Positions 25,401 through 36,472 of a stretch of 64,000 bases of DNA are shown in pieces. The position numbers were made by a program, and so were the translations under genes. Location: the NCBI RefSeq assembly GCF_040412425.1, contig NC_089753.1:43272913-43336912 (forward strand), read 5' to 3'. Source of the stretch: Macrobrachium rosenbergii. Lineage: Eukaryota; Arthropoda; Malacostraca; Decapoda; Palaemonidae. The notes under the pieces were generated by a model. It saw nothing but the letters and a program-made list of their open reading frames with translations. It was not told the origin of the DNA and did no database searches. How positions within the stretch are numbered: position 1 is the stretch's first letter; every line of letters begins with the position of its first letter.

Positions 25401-27205
25401 GTTGTTTACTACTGCTCCTGACGACTATGATTTCCTGCATCTGAATCTTATATAACTGCCATCAATAAAGGTTACAAGGTTACGGTATATGAAAAGTAAG
25501 TAAGACCGCCAGTCATAAAGACTAAGAGGTTTCCCCTATCGAACTTTCACTTTATATCACCTGACTTTCTGTTTTTATTCTCTTACATGAAATTTCGGCC
25601 AAGCTAAGAATAAAAATAACGTGTTAGGACGCGTCACCGTCACCTTGTAGCTGCAACTTCAGCAATTTAATTATATCCTTTGTAGTACTATTTTATAATA
25701 ATTTTCTTTCATTCAGTGTCAGGTTAATGAGGGTAAGGTTCGTAGGCCATTAACTTCCCGAATACCAGTGCCTTGCAAGGACATGGAGGAAAATTTATCA
25801 GATAAAGACTGATAAGGTAAGCCTACTTGAACCATCAGTTATTGTATATCATTACTGTCGTTGTTGCTGTATTTTCTGATGTTGTTAATATAAAGATAAA
25901 ATAACATACTTACTGTATCTTCTCTTCTCGCGTGGAGAAGTATATTTGCTCCAGTGCTCGACAGCTGCACCCATTTCGTCTTTGGCAAGTCGTACATGAC
26001 CTGAAACATCAGAAAGCAGGTTCAATTAAACACCAGTAATAAGAGTGTTCGTTAATATTAAAACAACCCCCTCATAAATCCCTTCCTCCCAAAAGTTACC
26101 TTCCTGAATCTCCCAAATGGGCTGAAACTTTGTGGTGGAAGATAGACAGCATTAGAATCGAAGACGCCTACCTTCGACAGAATGGAAGGGTGCACCACGA
26201 GGATGTCAGCCTCCTGCATCAGAGCCACTTCGTCGTCAGTCAATTTGCGTGACAGAGTGTTGAGTTCACCGGGAGAACTTGACTCTCCTGCAATGTAAAG
26301 GACGAATTGTTTCATTAACGATTACATTCGTAAAAACAGGTTAGCTCTTCTGAGTGTGCAAGGTAGCCTATATAAGCCTAGTTTTTCGCCAATACTTCTA
26401 GAGCATCGTGGCTGCTTTTCATTGCCTTGTCCTTACTGCTGCTACGTCATTCATAGTTTTATCTTTACGCATTCCCGCATATTATGTATTTTGAGGTTTG
26501 GTTTAAAATTTCCGTGCCTTTCCTTTCTGACTAAAATGTCTTCTATTTTTGCTTCCGCCTTAAGCACTAATCAGACATGCCAAACCTCTCATTACGTACA
26601 CTCTTCCGTGCCAGGACACAACGTCCTCTTTTCCAAGGCACATAAATACAGGTATAAGGAGCTGGTCTTTCCTTGTAGGGCATAAAACGATGTTTTTTAT
26701 AGTCTTCTTGACTGATTGCCACAACCCTCTACCAAAAGCTCCGTCACGATCTGTACCATACTTGTATATAAAGGAAGAGTTTCCCTCAATTAGATGCCAT
26801 TTCACTGTTTGCATTAAATGCTCCATCAATGAAAATACATTCAGCTGACCGTGACCTTTATCCACAAACTTTTCATAATTTACTTACATTTTTAGTTTAT
26901 TTCTTTATTTATTTCTTCTTTAATAAGTGACATCTTTCTGTATTTCCTATTAGCTTCTGTTACCTCTTTCTAACGAGTACCATATTCTTTGGAAGCTTGA
27001 ATTTCAAATCAGTGGCACCTGTGGGGTTGTTCTATATGAACAGAGTTCATTTTCTGAATAATACTAATAATTCACTCTTATTCCTTCTACCAAACTTACC
27101 CACACTAGCGTTCCTGATATCGACGTCGGGAAACGCTTCTTTCAGCGCCTTGTATGCGCCGGGCACAATAGTGTTGACTACGATGAGGTCCTTTCTACCT
27201 GACAT
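21243..27205 (-). CDS. GhrA-like D-2-hydroxyacid dehydrogenase (glyoxylate/hydroxypyruvate reductase type)
   Basis: Nine coding exons: 27,205-27,100; 26,287-26,172; 26,000-25,914; 25,071-24,949; 23,160-23,061; 22,854-22,758; 22,313-22,200; 21,877-21,721; 21,386-21,243. They total 1,044 nt, 347 codons plus TAA. All splice sites are GT-AG and every phase matches (1,0,0,0,1,2,2,0). The family reduces glyoxylate, hydroxypyruvate or related 2-oxoacids with NAD(P)H, usually in the cytosol. Substrate cannot be told from sequence. Visible marks: MAEYVVGQIICHERSW; the dinucleotide loop VGILGTGAMG (Gly at about 170, 172, 175); VVSVLPSTPETRGFL; then catalytic Arg258 (NIGRGD), Glu287 (LDVFEKEPLP) and His306 (ITPHVSG), with 29- and 19-residue spacing. 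The end (KGQPLFGSLDWESGY) resembles the 'KG.....VD...GY' tail of bacterial GhrA. Length is slightly above bacterial GhrA (about 312). The ATG at 27,205 sits after CTCAAAG, which could itself be an acceptor, so a 5' UTR exon is possible. Confidence 0.93.
21721..21877 (-). CDS. GhrA-like exon 8 (catalytic Arg and Glu)
   Basis: Acceptor TAATTTGTCAG and donor GTAGGA, 157 nt. Encodes MNIGRGDLI and AILDVFEKEPLPKESALWN. Confidence 0.93.
22200..22313 (-). CDS. GhrA-like exon 7
   Basis: Acceptor TTTTTCGCAG and donor GTAATT, 114 nt. Encodes CDYVVSVLPSTPETRGFLG. Of two nearby AGs, only the one at 22,314 preserves phase 2. Confidence 0.88.
22345..22429. repeat. (AT)n microsatellite inside the gene
   Basis: An 85-bp AT tract ends only about 30 bp from the acceptor of exon 7 on the transcript side, in the zone where a branch point would be expected. 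Confidence 0.95.
22758..22854 (-). CDS. GhrA-like exon 6
   Basis: Acceptor TTCTCTTCCAG and donor GTATGA, 97 nt. Encodes KCRVHGYSKRPKE, the second Rossmann strand that helps select NADH or NADPH. Confidence 0.88.
23061..23160 (-). CDS. GhrA-like exon 5 (nucleotide-binding loop)
   Basis: Acceptor TTTCTCTTTTCAG and donor GTAAGA, 100 nt. Encodes LTVGILGTGAMGLE. Its donor is followed directly by a CT-rich run (23,041-23,060 on +), and a T-rich run lies upstream at 23,198-23,219. Confidence 0.92.
24949..25071 (-). CDS. GhrA-like exon 4
   Basis: Acceptor AATTCAACAG and donor GTCAGT, 123 nt. Encodes GFIMAEYVVGQIICHERSW, the family's domain-linking helix. Confidence 0.9.
25914..26000 (-). CDS. GhrA-like exon 3
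   Basis: Acceptor TGTTTCAG and donor GTAAGT, 87 nt. Encodes DLPKTKWVQLSSTGANILL, the substrate-loop strand of the family. Confidence 0.9.
26172..26287 (-). CDS. GhrA-like exon 2
   Basis: Acceptor TTTACATTGCAG and donor GTAGGC. Encodes RKLTDDEVALMQEADILVVH, the N-terminal substrate domain. Phase 1 in, 0 out. Confidence 0.9.
27100..27205 (-). CDS. GhrA-like exon 1 (start codon)
   Basis: Begins ATGTCAGGTAGAAAG and encodes LIVVNTIVPGAYKALKEAFP, the first beta-alpha unit. Donor GTAAGT, phase 1. Confidence 0.85.
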
Positions 27206-28562
27206 CTTTGAGAAAACTGAGTGCGATAATAGATGCGCATAGTTGTGTGTGCGCGTACGTGTGTTTGCAGGTTTCCGAGCGCTACAAAATTGGAAGAGTG
27301 TTCAAGGCCTTTGATGTAGTGGCAAAACAAGGTCAGCTTGCCCCGAATACACTATAGTCATACTTCATGGCAGGAGACAAGGGGAAGAGAAAGTAAATTC
27401 ACTATAATATAGAAGAGGACTGGACCCAATCTCTCCCTTTTGTTATCACTGTTTACGTTATCTCACAGTTTAACATTTCCTAGATTCGTTTTATTTATTT
27501 ATTCTGCTGGTCCCTTTCGGCTATAACTAAAACTGGCTTGAAAATCACTCCGCTGGGTTCTGTAAATCTGGGATTAATAGGTTAAAAAATGGTGATTCCA
27601 AATGACATGTGAAATGAGAAACATGACAAAAACGTAATCTTGAGCTTTTATGTGGAAGACGTGTTTTGTTTATGGCGTCCAAGATTTTTTATAGACCGTT
27701 GAGTGCATTCAGGCGCCGTAACTGATCATTAAAGGGGAACAGAATGGTCAGCCCAGTTGTTTTTTATATTCTATCTAACTCCTGACTCACTGCCCACTAG
27801 CCCACCCAAGAGTGACAGGGTGCCAACATCCATCTGATGGGGGCCAAGAAAAAGGCGTGAGTCTAGCAATCTCACCTCTAGAGACTTGCTTAAATAGTTT
27901 CGTGATTAATCTTCATTCAAGATCCGCCAGTAACGCCTTATTACACCAATTCCGTCTACAACCACGAAAGCAGAAGTGTGGTATAACAGACTTTGCTTAA
28001 TTTTATTAAAACAATTTTTGGCAATAAAACTCATAACCTTAAAAACGAAAATCATGGAAAAATGTTCGAGTCTTCTGTTCCTTTTTTTTTTTATCAAGAA
28101 TGCTTGCTGGTAAGCATTGTGCTATCGTAGAATAGCAACTCCATTTTGCTGTGTGATGTCGAAGCATCCAGAATTCTAATTAAATCATGAAGTGTACAAA
28201 ACACACAAGGTAAAAATATTTTCCTTTAATGCTGAGATGTATTTTCTTGAGGAGGCTACGTGTGTGGCTTTAAATAATCAAGTGATCTTGTTAGCTCCGC
28301 CAGGTATGAGAAGATAACTCGTGTAAGTACTTTGGGAACTGTATGTTTTAATTTTCTGTCCGGGCAGTTAGTCCTATTTTTGAAAATGCGTAGATTTCTG
28401 GGACTTTCAAGATTACGCAACAATTTTATCTTCTAAGTGTGAGGTCAGTTATATAATGAGTTTTGTTTTGACGTTCAGTAAATGAGCGCATAAGTGGACA
28501 GATTAATGGACAGATTAACACCAAGATAAGACTCAAATATTATCCATGAAAATAGCCAGAGT

Positions 28563-28634
<72 letters not shown>

Positions 28635-29559
28635 AGAGCCCCTAGACCTGGAGACGTTTTCTATAAATTATTCGTGTACTGATACCTGAAATGTTCCAGC
28701 ATGAGGGTGATTGGTATTGTATATGTTCATAAGTACATTTATTTCATTAGTAAGATTGATTTAATATCATTCGAAATATTATTATACTACACAATTTAAT
28801 TTCCCTAATGAGTTTCTCTGAAGACAACAAGCTCCTCCATGATCCTTGATGAGAAGCTAACCCAGACGTGTTTCCCTGGTAATGTGTTATTTTGTTTCTT
28901 TCGCCGGTTCATAAACTTTCGTGTTTTGTCCTTCAGCACGGCCCATGTTGAATGAAAATTCAGCTAACTATCCCACCAACACTCAAGAACTCGTGTAAGT
29001 GGTTACTCTTATAACTAACATGCACTTTTAATACCCATTTTGTTATCTTTTAAGTGTGAGGTGTAGCCTAGTCAAATGGGTAGGTGCACCCTTACGCTCA
29101 GGTAAATGGTTAAAGGTTATTCTAGGTTAGAGGCAATTCTAAATGTTTTTCAGGCTCCTCTCCGATTTTATGAATTTCTGATTGTTATTGTGGTGAAATT
29201 TTACTTAAAAGTGCGTGGACTCATTTTGTTTACCACTAACCCTTAGACTAGGCAAGGTATCAATTATGGGGCGGTGGCCCCGTGGGGAAACTGGTTTTTT
29301 TGGGGGGGCGGGGACGGGTGGGGACTGTTAGCCTTAGTGACGAGTAAACCATTGAGATGCATTAGCTCGATTTGTTAAAAGTGCTTTAACCACAAAACGG
29401 ATGAGTTGGATGTGGGCCAAGGCTTGGGATTGTCATGTAGGCTGATGTCAGTTACAAACTTGCAATGTTAAAAGAGGTTACAAGGCCAGTTACAAGGGTT
29501 CATTCTAACCCTGATGCTTGATTCTACAGAAGAGCACTGCATTATGTTTGGTAGATCTA
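27206..29559. other. 5' flank of the GhrA-like gene, no other gene seen
   Basis: Expected to hold the promoter and any 5' UTR exon of the minus-strand dehydrogenase. I cannot point to a core promoter element. It includes a CT microsatellite at 28,566-28,631 and a G-rich stretch at about 29,270-29,320. Short frames here look random. Confidence 0.45.
28566..28631. repeat. (CT)n microsatellite
   Basis: Thirty-three uninterrupted CT units. Confidence 0.95.
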
Positions 29560-30560
29560 AGCCGGCTGTGCGTGGTAAGCTGGACTATGGCAGTTGACAT
29601 TTTTCTATAGAACTTTACTTGCTGAACAAGAATTTGAAGTAATATTTTGTCGCTCGGCTGTAATTAAGCTGTAAATTATCTTAGAACTGTAGCCAATGGT
29701 AAAGGGGACCCGTTGGGAATCGGGGTTTTGGTTGGGGCAAAATACTTTTGAGAATAGCTAACGCTAATGGGGACCTGTTGGGGATTCGGGGTTTTGGGTG
29801 GGGTAAATAACTTGGGAAAAAGTTTGGGCACCTTATTGCTGTATTTCCTGTTATATATGTCATTTGGAACACGAAAAATAAGTGTAAAAAAAAAGGGCGA
29901 GTAAATGGACAGCGGGAGCCGTTCCAAAGGTACTTTTTGTGCATTACTACTACTGATTCTAGGCCCTATCACGCATGCGCGGTCTTACAGGCGAGCCAAT
30001 CACCCAATGCCTCTGAGAGAGTAGTATTCTAAGCCGGTGTTCCGCGGTTAGACTGTGGCAATTGACGTTTTCCTATGATATTTTACTTGCTTTACAAGAA
30101 TTTAAAGTAATATTCTTTTTACATTTTCTGTAACCCCTGTGGCTAGCGCACGCAGCACAACATTACCGCCTGCCAGAGCATACGAGCTTGCCAAGAATAT
30201 TTTTAAATGCGGATAAGGCGTGAAGCACCGTTCTGCCACCCATTACATTTCTTCGCCCCGACCAAAAGCTTCGAATAGTGTCCAGTCGAGCTAGACTATG
30301 GCAGTTGACATTTTTCTGTGTTTTACTTGTTTTACAAGAGTTTAAGGTAATATTTTGCCAGCCAGCTCTAGCTAAACTCTAACCTTTGAACTGAATAGGT
30401 CGGTGCAGGGGACCCATTGGTACCATCATGTAGCCTTCAAAGGTCAATTACAGTTTAGTTACAGCCAGCCACCAACATATTACTTTAAATTCTTATAAAG
30501 CAAGAAAAATAACATAGGAAAACGTCAACTGCCACCACAGACAGCCAGCTTAGAATTACC
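29560..30560. repeat. Dispersed copies of a palindromic repeat family
   Basis: Units share CTAAGCCGGCTGT...GCTAGACTATGGCAATTGACGTTTTCC...TTTACTTGCTTTACAAG and AATTTAAAGTAATATTTTG. Plus-orientation copies start near 29,570, 30,031 and 30,286, and an inverted copy covers about 30,430-30,560. A separate G-rich direct duplication, GGGGACC(C/T)GTTGGG...GGGGTTTTGG, lies at 29,703 and 29,771, with a similar block at 31,365 and an inverted one near 32,285. No coding potential. Confidence 0.7.
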
Positions 30561-30705
30561 CTTTGTTTATTAGGCTAATAACATTCATTTTACTAAACAT
30601 GCAGAAAAGGGTGTATAGGCCTATAATGCAGTAGGCGGTAGAACTGTAAGAGCTCCACATCAGCTATTACCTTGGAAAGAATGTTTTATTTCTTGGGTAA
30701 TTCTA

Positions 30706-31241
30706 AGTACGGTAATTCTAAGCCGGCTGTCCACGGTGAGCTAGACTATGGCAATTGACGTTTTCCTATCTTATTTTACTTGCTTTACAAGAATTTAAAG
30801 TAATATTTTGTTGGCCGGCTGTAACTAAACTGTCATTGACCTTTGAAGACTACGCGACTTGAATTGCCTAATGCGCGGTAGGTCTAAGCCGGCATTCCGC
30901 GGCAAGCCCCCCACCCCTCCATAGCTAATATGGCAAAATTGTAACCAGTAAACACCCCTAAAAATACCAACATAACATACCCTAGAGGTGTTTACTGGTT
31001 ACAGTTTTGCCATATTAGCTTTGGAGGGGGGGGGGGGCCTTGCCACGGAATGCCAGCTTAGACCTACCCAACGTTAGGTAATTCAAGTCGTGCAGTCTTC
31101 AAAGGTCAATTACAGTTTAGTTACAGCCGGCTGACAAAATATTACTTTAAATTCTTGTAAAGCACGTAAAATAACATAGAAAACGCCAATTGCCACAGTC
31201 TAGCTCACCGCGGACAGCTGGCTTAGAATTACCCTAAGTAC
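30706..31241. mobile_element. Foldback element (536-bp palindrome)
   Basis: Two arms of about 255 bp run inward from GTACGGTAATTCTAAGCC (left) and from GGCTTAGAATTACC read in reverse (right). They meet at a loop of about 24 bp around 30,960-30,983. Close to the loop, AACCAGTAAACACC pairs with GGTGTTTACTGGTT. The arms are highly but not perfectly complementary, as seen in foldback DNA transposons or MITEs. A C-rich and a G-rich run face each other at 30,907-30,918 and 31,026-31,038. Single-arm copies are scattered just upstream. No transposase is present. Confidence 0.75.
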
Positions 31242-31571
31242 TAGCTCTGCACCTGTTTTTACCGTGGAAACTGGTTTTTTCTACATTTTTAGAGCTTTTG
31301 TTACCGGGGTGAGTTTGTTTGTTGTTGGCCAACTGTTATTTGCCCCCTAACTCTACTCACAATAAAGGGGTACTGTGGGAATTTGGGGTTTTGGGTGGGG
31401 GAGAACACAGAAATGGAGCAGACACATTTACGATGGGGAGGCGCCCTCTGGAGGGGAAAAATGGAAGAAGCCATTCGCCAACAGGAGGGAGGTAAATGCA
31501 TTTCGCCGTGTTTATTACTGGCATCGGGGGGATGGAATGTCCCTTCACCATGTTTGGTTAAAGTTAAGTAT

Positions 31572-31650
31572 ACCTGAGTTTTACCAGACCACTGAGCTGT
31601 TTAACAGCTCTCCTAGGGCTGGCCCGAAGGATTAGACTTATTTTACGTTG
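31572..31650 (+). repeat. Decapod interspersed repeat fragment
   Basis: CCTGAGTTTTACCAGACCAC...TTAACAGCTCTCCTAGGGCTGG...AAGGATTAGACTTATTTTACG is a sequence I recognise from memory as very widespread in decapod genomes and transcripts. I could not confirm that by search. It breaks off after about 80 bp. Confidence 0.5.
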
Positions 31651-33359
31651 GTACTGGCCCGGGAGGGCTACCCATACGTTAACAAGTTATTGCACTTGCC
31701 GGACAGGATATGAACCTTTCAAAACGGACGTACCCATGCTCTGTCTTGCGAAGATCGCGCATGGAAACCCCTTGTTGCGTGGACTAAATTATGTTGAGTA
31801 AACCCAAATTAAATAATCCAATTTTAATTATTATTGAAGCAACCCCCATTTATCTACCAAATAAGGTAGCATTTTTATTTTCTTTAGCCAAAATTTTTTT
31901 TCTCGTACAGTGTTGTGTAGTAATGTTTGATTTTTAACTTCGAGTATGGTTTGGGTATTAAATTTTTGTGTAATAGACTGACTTCTACTATGGGCTGTGC
32001 TGTAAATTACAATGTTTGAGTATGCTACTGTATCTAAATTTACAGCTCCCTAGATTAGATTAGGTGTGGTAGGTTGGGATGTACCCTTTTGAATTTACAC
32101 TGGCTTAGGTTAGCTAAGGCGTGGTAGGTTAGGGCACAACCCTACTGGAATTTACACTACCCCAGGCCAGGTTATTTGGAGGCTCAAGGCGGGTAGGGCA
32201 AAGGCCCTGACTAGGTGAGGATGCTGCACCATAGATAAGGTTAGGTTAATTACATTCTTATAATTAATTCCTTTGGTGTTTTCCCCCCACCCCAAAAACC
32301 CAGCTTTCCCTGAGTGGTCCCCTATAAAAATTAGATAAAAAATGATTGCTTGGATGTTTACTAAATCTTATCTATCAGGCTATTTTATGTAGGTTTCCTC
32401 ATACTTTTATGTCAATGAATTAGTGCCCATTTTAGGAATTTTCAGAGTATAATAAGCTGAAAAGGTTTTCTGTAGAATTGCCAGCATTTGGTTAGTCTTT
32501 TTCTTATTAGGGCTGGTTAAATTGAATCATGTTAGTGCCCATACCTTCAACAATTCTCACACGAGAGGTGGCCATTGTTAAACTAATTATATTGGGCTTC
32601 GAAATCCCAAGAAAATATCCAGGTACTTTAGCATAAGAATTCAGGTAGTTTTAGTGTTGTGAATTGACTAAGTGCTTGTACCATAGTTGTCTATTGCCTT
32701 GCCCCGTCTTGTAAATTAGGAAATGGAACACCTAAAGGAAATGGACATGTAATATGTCATCCAATATATTTCATGCAAACTTATATTCATTGGCTCATTA
32801 TGTCCCATATTGAAAAAATGTCAAAAAGACACCATCTCAATAAGTGGGTGGTGCCATCAGTATTTCTTGCTTTGTGCCCTGCAGACATTTACTAAAGGAT
32901 GTTTGTTGTCCACTTGTTGTCTCCCTTCATCCCCTAGCTGCACCTACATTTTTTGCATGCTTTTATGTATCTTGACTTCTGCATCTGTTTGGGTCAAAAC
33001 TTGTAACTCAATTTTTGACCTGATCCCTTCATACAATGGACTTGAAATTTTGCTTGGTTATTTGATCTTGGTAGCAACACAACCTTACATGATTAGTTGG
33101 TCAGCAGTGACCTCTATTGCATGGGTAATCGATCCCGGTAACAAAACCTTGCATGATTAGTAGGTCAGCAGTGACCTCTAGTGACCCTACAGTGACCTCT
33201 CCCAGTATCTCAGGATTTGTATGAAAATCTTCAGATTTTTCATTCCTCCTTTGACTCGGTAGAAAAAGTTAATAACTACGGAATTTTCTAACTTTCTTTG
33301 GCTCAACAGGGTATCACGTTCAGTTTCGTCAGCTACAGTCATGAATCGGTTACAGTTTC
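31651..33359. other. Non-coding stretch with small tandem duplications
   Basis: No gene recognised. Two copies of a roughly 62-bp unit (GTGTGGTAGGTTGGG... and GCGTGGTAGGTTAGGG..., each ending GAATTTACACT) lie at 32,033-32,158. Two copies of a roughly 70-bp unit (ACCTTACATGATTAGTTGGTC and ACCTTGCATGATTAGTAGGTC, each followed by AGCAGTGACCTCTA) lie at about 33,075-33,185. Confidence 0.5.
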
Positions 33360-33705
33360 TGTCAAAAATAAAAAGTATAAAATAAAAAATATAATGTTTT
33401 AAAACACGCTTTTATTAAAGTGCACTAGAAAGTAGAAAATAATTTTTTGAGACACCAGGATTTGCATGTAGTTAATCATGTCTGCAAAAATAAAAGCTTG
33501 AGTGCCAAGCATGGAAGGAAATGCTACAAAAAAAGTATATTATATTTCTTGTAGCATTTCCTTCCATGTTTGGTGCCCATGCTTTTATTTCTGTAGACAT
33601 GATTAATTGTAAGGCAATCTTGATGTCTCAAATATTTTCTTTCTAGTGCATTTTAACAAGTGTGTGTTTTCAAAATTTTTTTTTATTTTTGTATAGTCTT
33701 TGACT
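33360..33705. mobile_element. Second foldback (hairpin) element
   Basis: Arms 33,360-33,530 and 33,549-33,705 are inverted copies around an AT-rich loop. Paired landmarks are GTGCACTAGAAAG with CTTTCTAGTGCA, TTAATCATGTCTGCA with GTAGACATGATTAA, and GCATGGAAGGAAATGCTACA with its complement. It is unrelated in sequence to the 30.7-kb foldback. A frame crossing it on the minus strand (to 33,926) resembles nothing I know and is probably chance. Confidence 0.65.
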
Positions 33706-34349
33706 CTTGCTGTCCAGCCCCTCAGTGCAGCAGTTTTGTTTTTTCCCCTTTCCATCTTTAGATCCTCATACAGGTACTTCATTTCACTTATTTTCTGGAA
33801 GTCTTTTATCATGCAGTACAGTACAACCATTCCTGACTCTGTTTTGGACAATGAATGGCTGAAAATGCCCCAGTTCTTGCTAGACAGCTCAAATTTCATG
33901 AAATAGTCACCAGATGACTTATTCAACCATTTGATATTAGGTTTTGTCTTAGGAATTAATTAAAAGCATCATAGTATTATTGGATGAATATTACAAAAAT
34001 TACCAACTGTAATCTTATACAGTACTAGGAAAGTGGGAGTCCCGATACAGTTAGAAGCATTATTAAAAGTGTGTGGGGTTTTTTTAGTTTGCAGCTGAAA
34101 ATGTTTGGCTGACCCACTAAACCACCCTACCCGTACCTAGCAGTAATGGTACCCCCCATTGGGTCACATCTTTTGAGGAAAGGGCCGATGCTGTGGACCC
34201 TTTTTTTTTTTGCAGGCTACTTATTGTCAAATGTTGCATACTACTTCCGTCAAGGCTATTTCATGGTTTAGGAATACCGGTTGTCGGTCGACTCAGTTTG
34301 CAGCAATCCAGTTTTACGGTGGTTTTCAAAAATATTCATAAAAAATAGT
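33706..34349. other. Non-coding stretch
   Basis: AT-rich, with homopolymer runs. No recognisable gene or repeat. It ends at the DIRS left terminus. Confidence 0.4.
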
Positions 34350-35607
34350 TTTTATATAAGTAACTTACCAAGTAACTAAATTTGAAATTCGCGGTAGCGT
34401 TCCAATATTTTGGTGAAGGTAACTTGCCCCGCCCACTTTTGGGGAGGGATAGGTACAACACTACTAACAAGCCCAATTCGTTTCTGCTGGTTGACAGCTT
34501 AACATGGTTGTTGACTTCAGCTTTCATTTGTCTCAGTATAATTCGCCTGATGGTTTTCATCATTTTTGGTGAAGTATTCCATGTCTTGGTAGCAATTGCT
34601 CTAATTCTGTTAGCTTATCTAGTGTAGATTTGTGCTTTTCATGAAAATATCTGGCTAGTTCTGCTAGCAATAGGTTTTGCAGTAAAGGCTGTGATACCAA
34701 AATCACTTCTATCAATTATGACTCTCATACCATTTGTTGTCATTGTAGAGGACAAACTTGCTCTTCAGTCTTGACTTGTGACGAAAGCAAAGAATGGGAT
34801 CAGGGGAAATGGAAGACTTTACTAGTTACTTGAATAAACTTGAGAGTAACAGACATAGGAGAGCAGCAGCTAAGGCTGAAACCAAGAATTCATGCTCTTC
34901 CAACTCCTATATTTGCATTTTCCCCTTCCCCTATCCCCAGTCCTTCGACTTTACCTGTGACTCTTTCATCCAACTTCCAGACTTCTGAACCCAGTGCCAT
35001 CGCGTTTGGAAGCCAGAATGGACCAGAAATTTGGTCTCTTTAGTTAACACTAGCTCAAATGGGGCTTCAGTGAGGGGGCCTTATGGATAAGATTAGTGCC
35101 AGGGATGTCGGTGTAAGTGTTATGTCAGTGGAGGAGGTGGCTACTCATCCCACCAATGCTCCCAGACGAAGGTCCCTGTCAAACTCCCCTAAACCTGGGA
35201 GGAGGCAAACTAAGTCCGAGGGGGGGTCGGTGGGGTTTGCCCACGGGTAGTCGCCCCCTCAACCGAGCTTGTTATTCGAGATTCCCAGGATTCGATGGAC
35301 AGCCGCTGGAAAGGCATCCATATTGGAGTTCATGCCCTTTCAGCGAGTGATTCAGATTCGGGATCCAACAAATGCAAGTACAAAGCGAGTCAGAAGTGCG
35401 GCTGGCATTTCAAAAGTGCATCCTGGCCATTGAAAAGGCCAATACCTGATTTCCAATCCTGTGCAAGCGGGAGAGAGATCAGGATCCAAGTCCCAAACCT
35501 TCATGTAGTATTTGGGATGATCCATCTAATGCGTCACCCATAGTGTCTATGTCAGAGCGTCAGTTTTTGTTGCCCAAGCGGATCTCTAAGAAACACAGAT
35601 CGTGCTT

Positions 35608-35904
35608 TAGGATCCAAGGGATCTGGGCATCCAGAGGGATCCAAGGGATCCGGGCATCCAGAGGGATCCAAGGGATCCAGAGATTTAGTGGGATCCAAGG
35701 GATCCAGTCATCCATCGTGATCCGAGGGATCCAGTCGTCCAGTGGGATCCGAGGGATCTCTTCATCCAGTGGGATCCGAGGGATCTCTTCATCCAGTGAG
35801 ATCCAAGGGATCCATTCACCAAGTGGGATCTGTGGGATCCAAGTGCTTAGTGGGATCCAAGGATTCCAAGCACACAGTGGGATCTAGGGGATCCATTGCA
35901 CCTG
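35608..35904 (+). repeat. 27-bp coding minisatellite (11 units)
   Basis: Eleven degenerate copies of GGGATCCGAGGGATCTCTTCATCCAGT. In the gag frame each encodes nine residues of the type GSEGSLHPV, one frame open across most units. It makes an extended low-complexity Gly-Ser tract inside DIRS gag. Confidence 0.85.
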
Positions 35905-36337
35905 TGGAACCAGATCAACACATTCTTGCATGGTCGTCAGTGTGCGATCACTACCCTTCAAAGCTGGTGCCAAACTTATCCAGGTATCTGGCGCCACACT
36001 CCACCATTCGTCCGGTTCACGATCCAGCTTTGGAACCAATTAAACAACCCTTGGACAGTATTATGGATCTTTTACGTAAACCGACAGTGTCTCATTAGCC
36101 CGAGGATTTGACACTCACCCATTTCGTCTGCAGAAGAGGACATAGAACAGGATCAGCCTGCTTCAGCCTATGCTTCTCTATTGAAATATTTCTTGTTTTG
36201 CTTCCCAGACTACTTTCCCCCGGCGATTTACTCTTCGCCGGGTTCCTCCTTTATGAAGACAGCCTGTGGAAGCTTCTAGGCTGCCTAAGATGGTGCTATC
36301 GTCTTGATCAAAGAAAGCTCTTAAGCATTGAGAGATG

Positions 36338-36472
36338 GTTGACAGAAAAGAGGAATACAGGGAAAGTGGTGGTTGACAGAAAAGAGGAATACGGGGAAAG
36401 TGGCGGTTGACAGAAAAGAGGAATACGGGGAAAGTGGCGGTTGACAGAAAAGAGGAATAAGGGGAAAGTGGC
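36338..36472. repeat. 34-bp minisatellite (4 units)
   Basis: Four near-identical units GTTGACAGAAAAGAGGAATA followed by CGGGGAAAGTGGCG, differing at single bases. They are too similar to be as old as the surrounding decayed gag, so the expansion is recent. Confidence 0.9.

Noticed and set aside
21243..27205. Bacterial contamination or recent bacterial transfer
   Set aside because: The bacterial-looking dehydrogenase has eight spliceosomal introns and lies in AT-rich host DNA with microsatellites.
29676..29972. Pro-rich minus-strand frame (TPPKTPNPQQ)
   Set aside because: It arises from the G-rich direct duplication read in reverse. No splice sites or family.
32810..33160. 116-residue Cys-rich plus-strand frame
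   Set aside because: No recognisable motif, no splice context, and it overlaps a tandem duplication.
33603..33926. 107-residue minus-strand frame
   Set aside because: It crosses one arm of a hairpin element and matches nothing known to me. Probably chance, although I could not exclude an exon.
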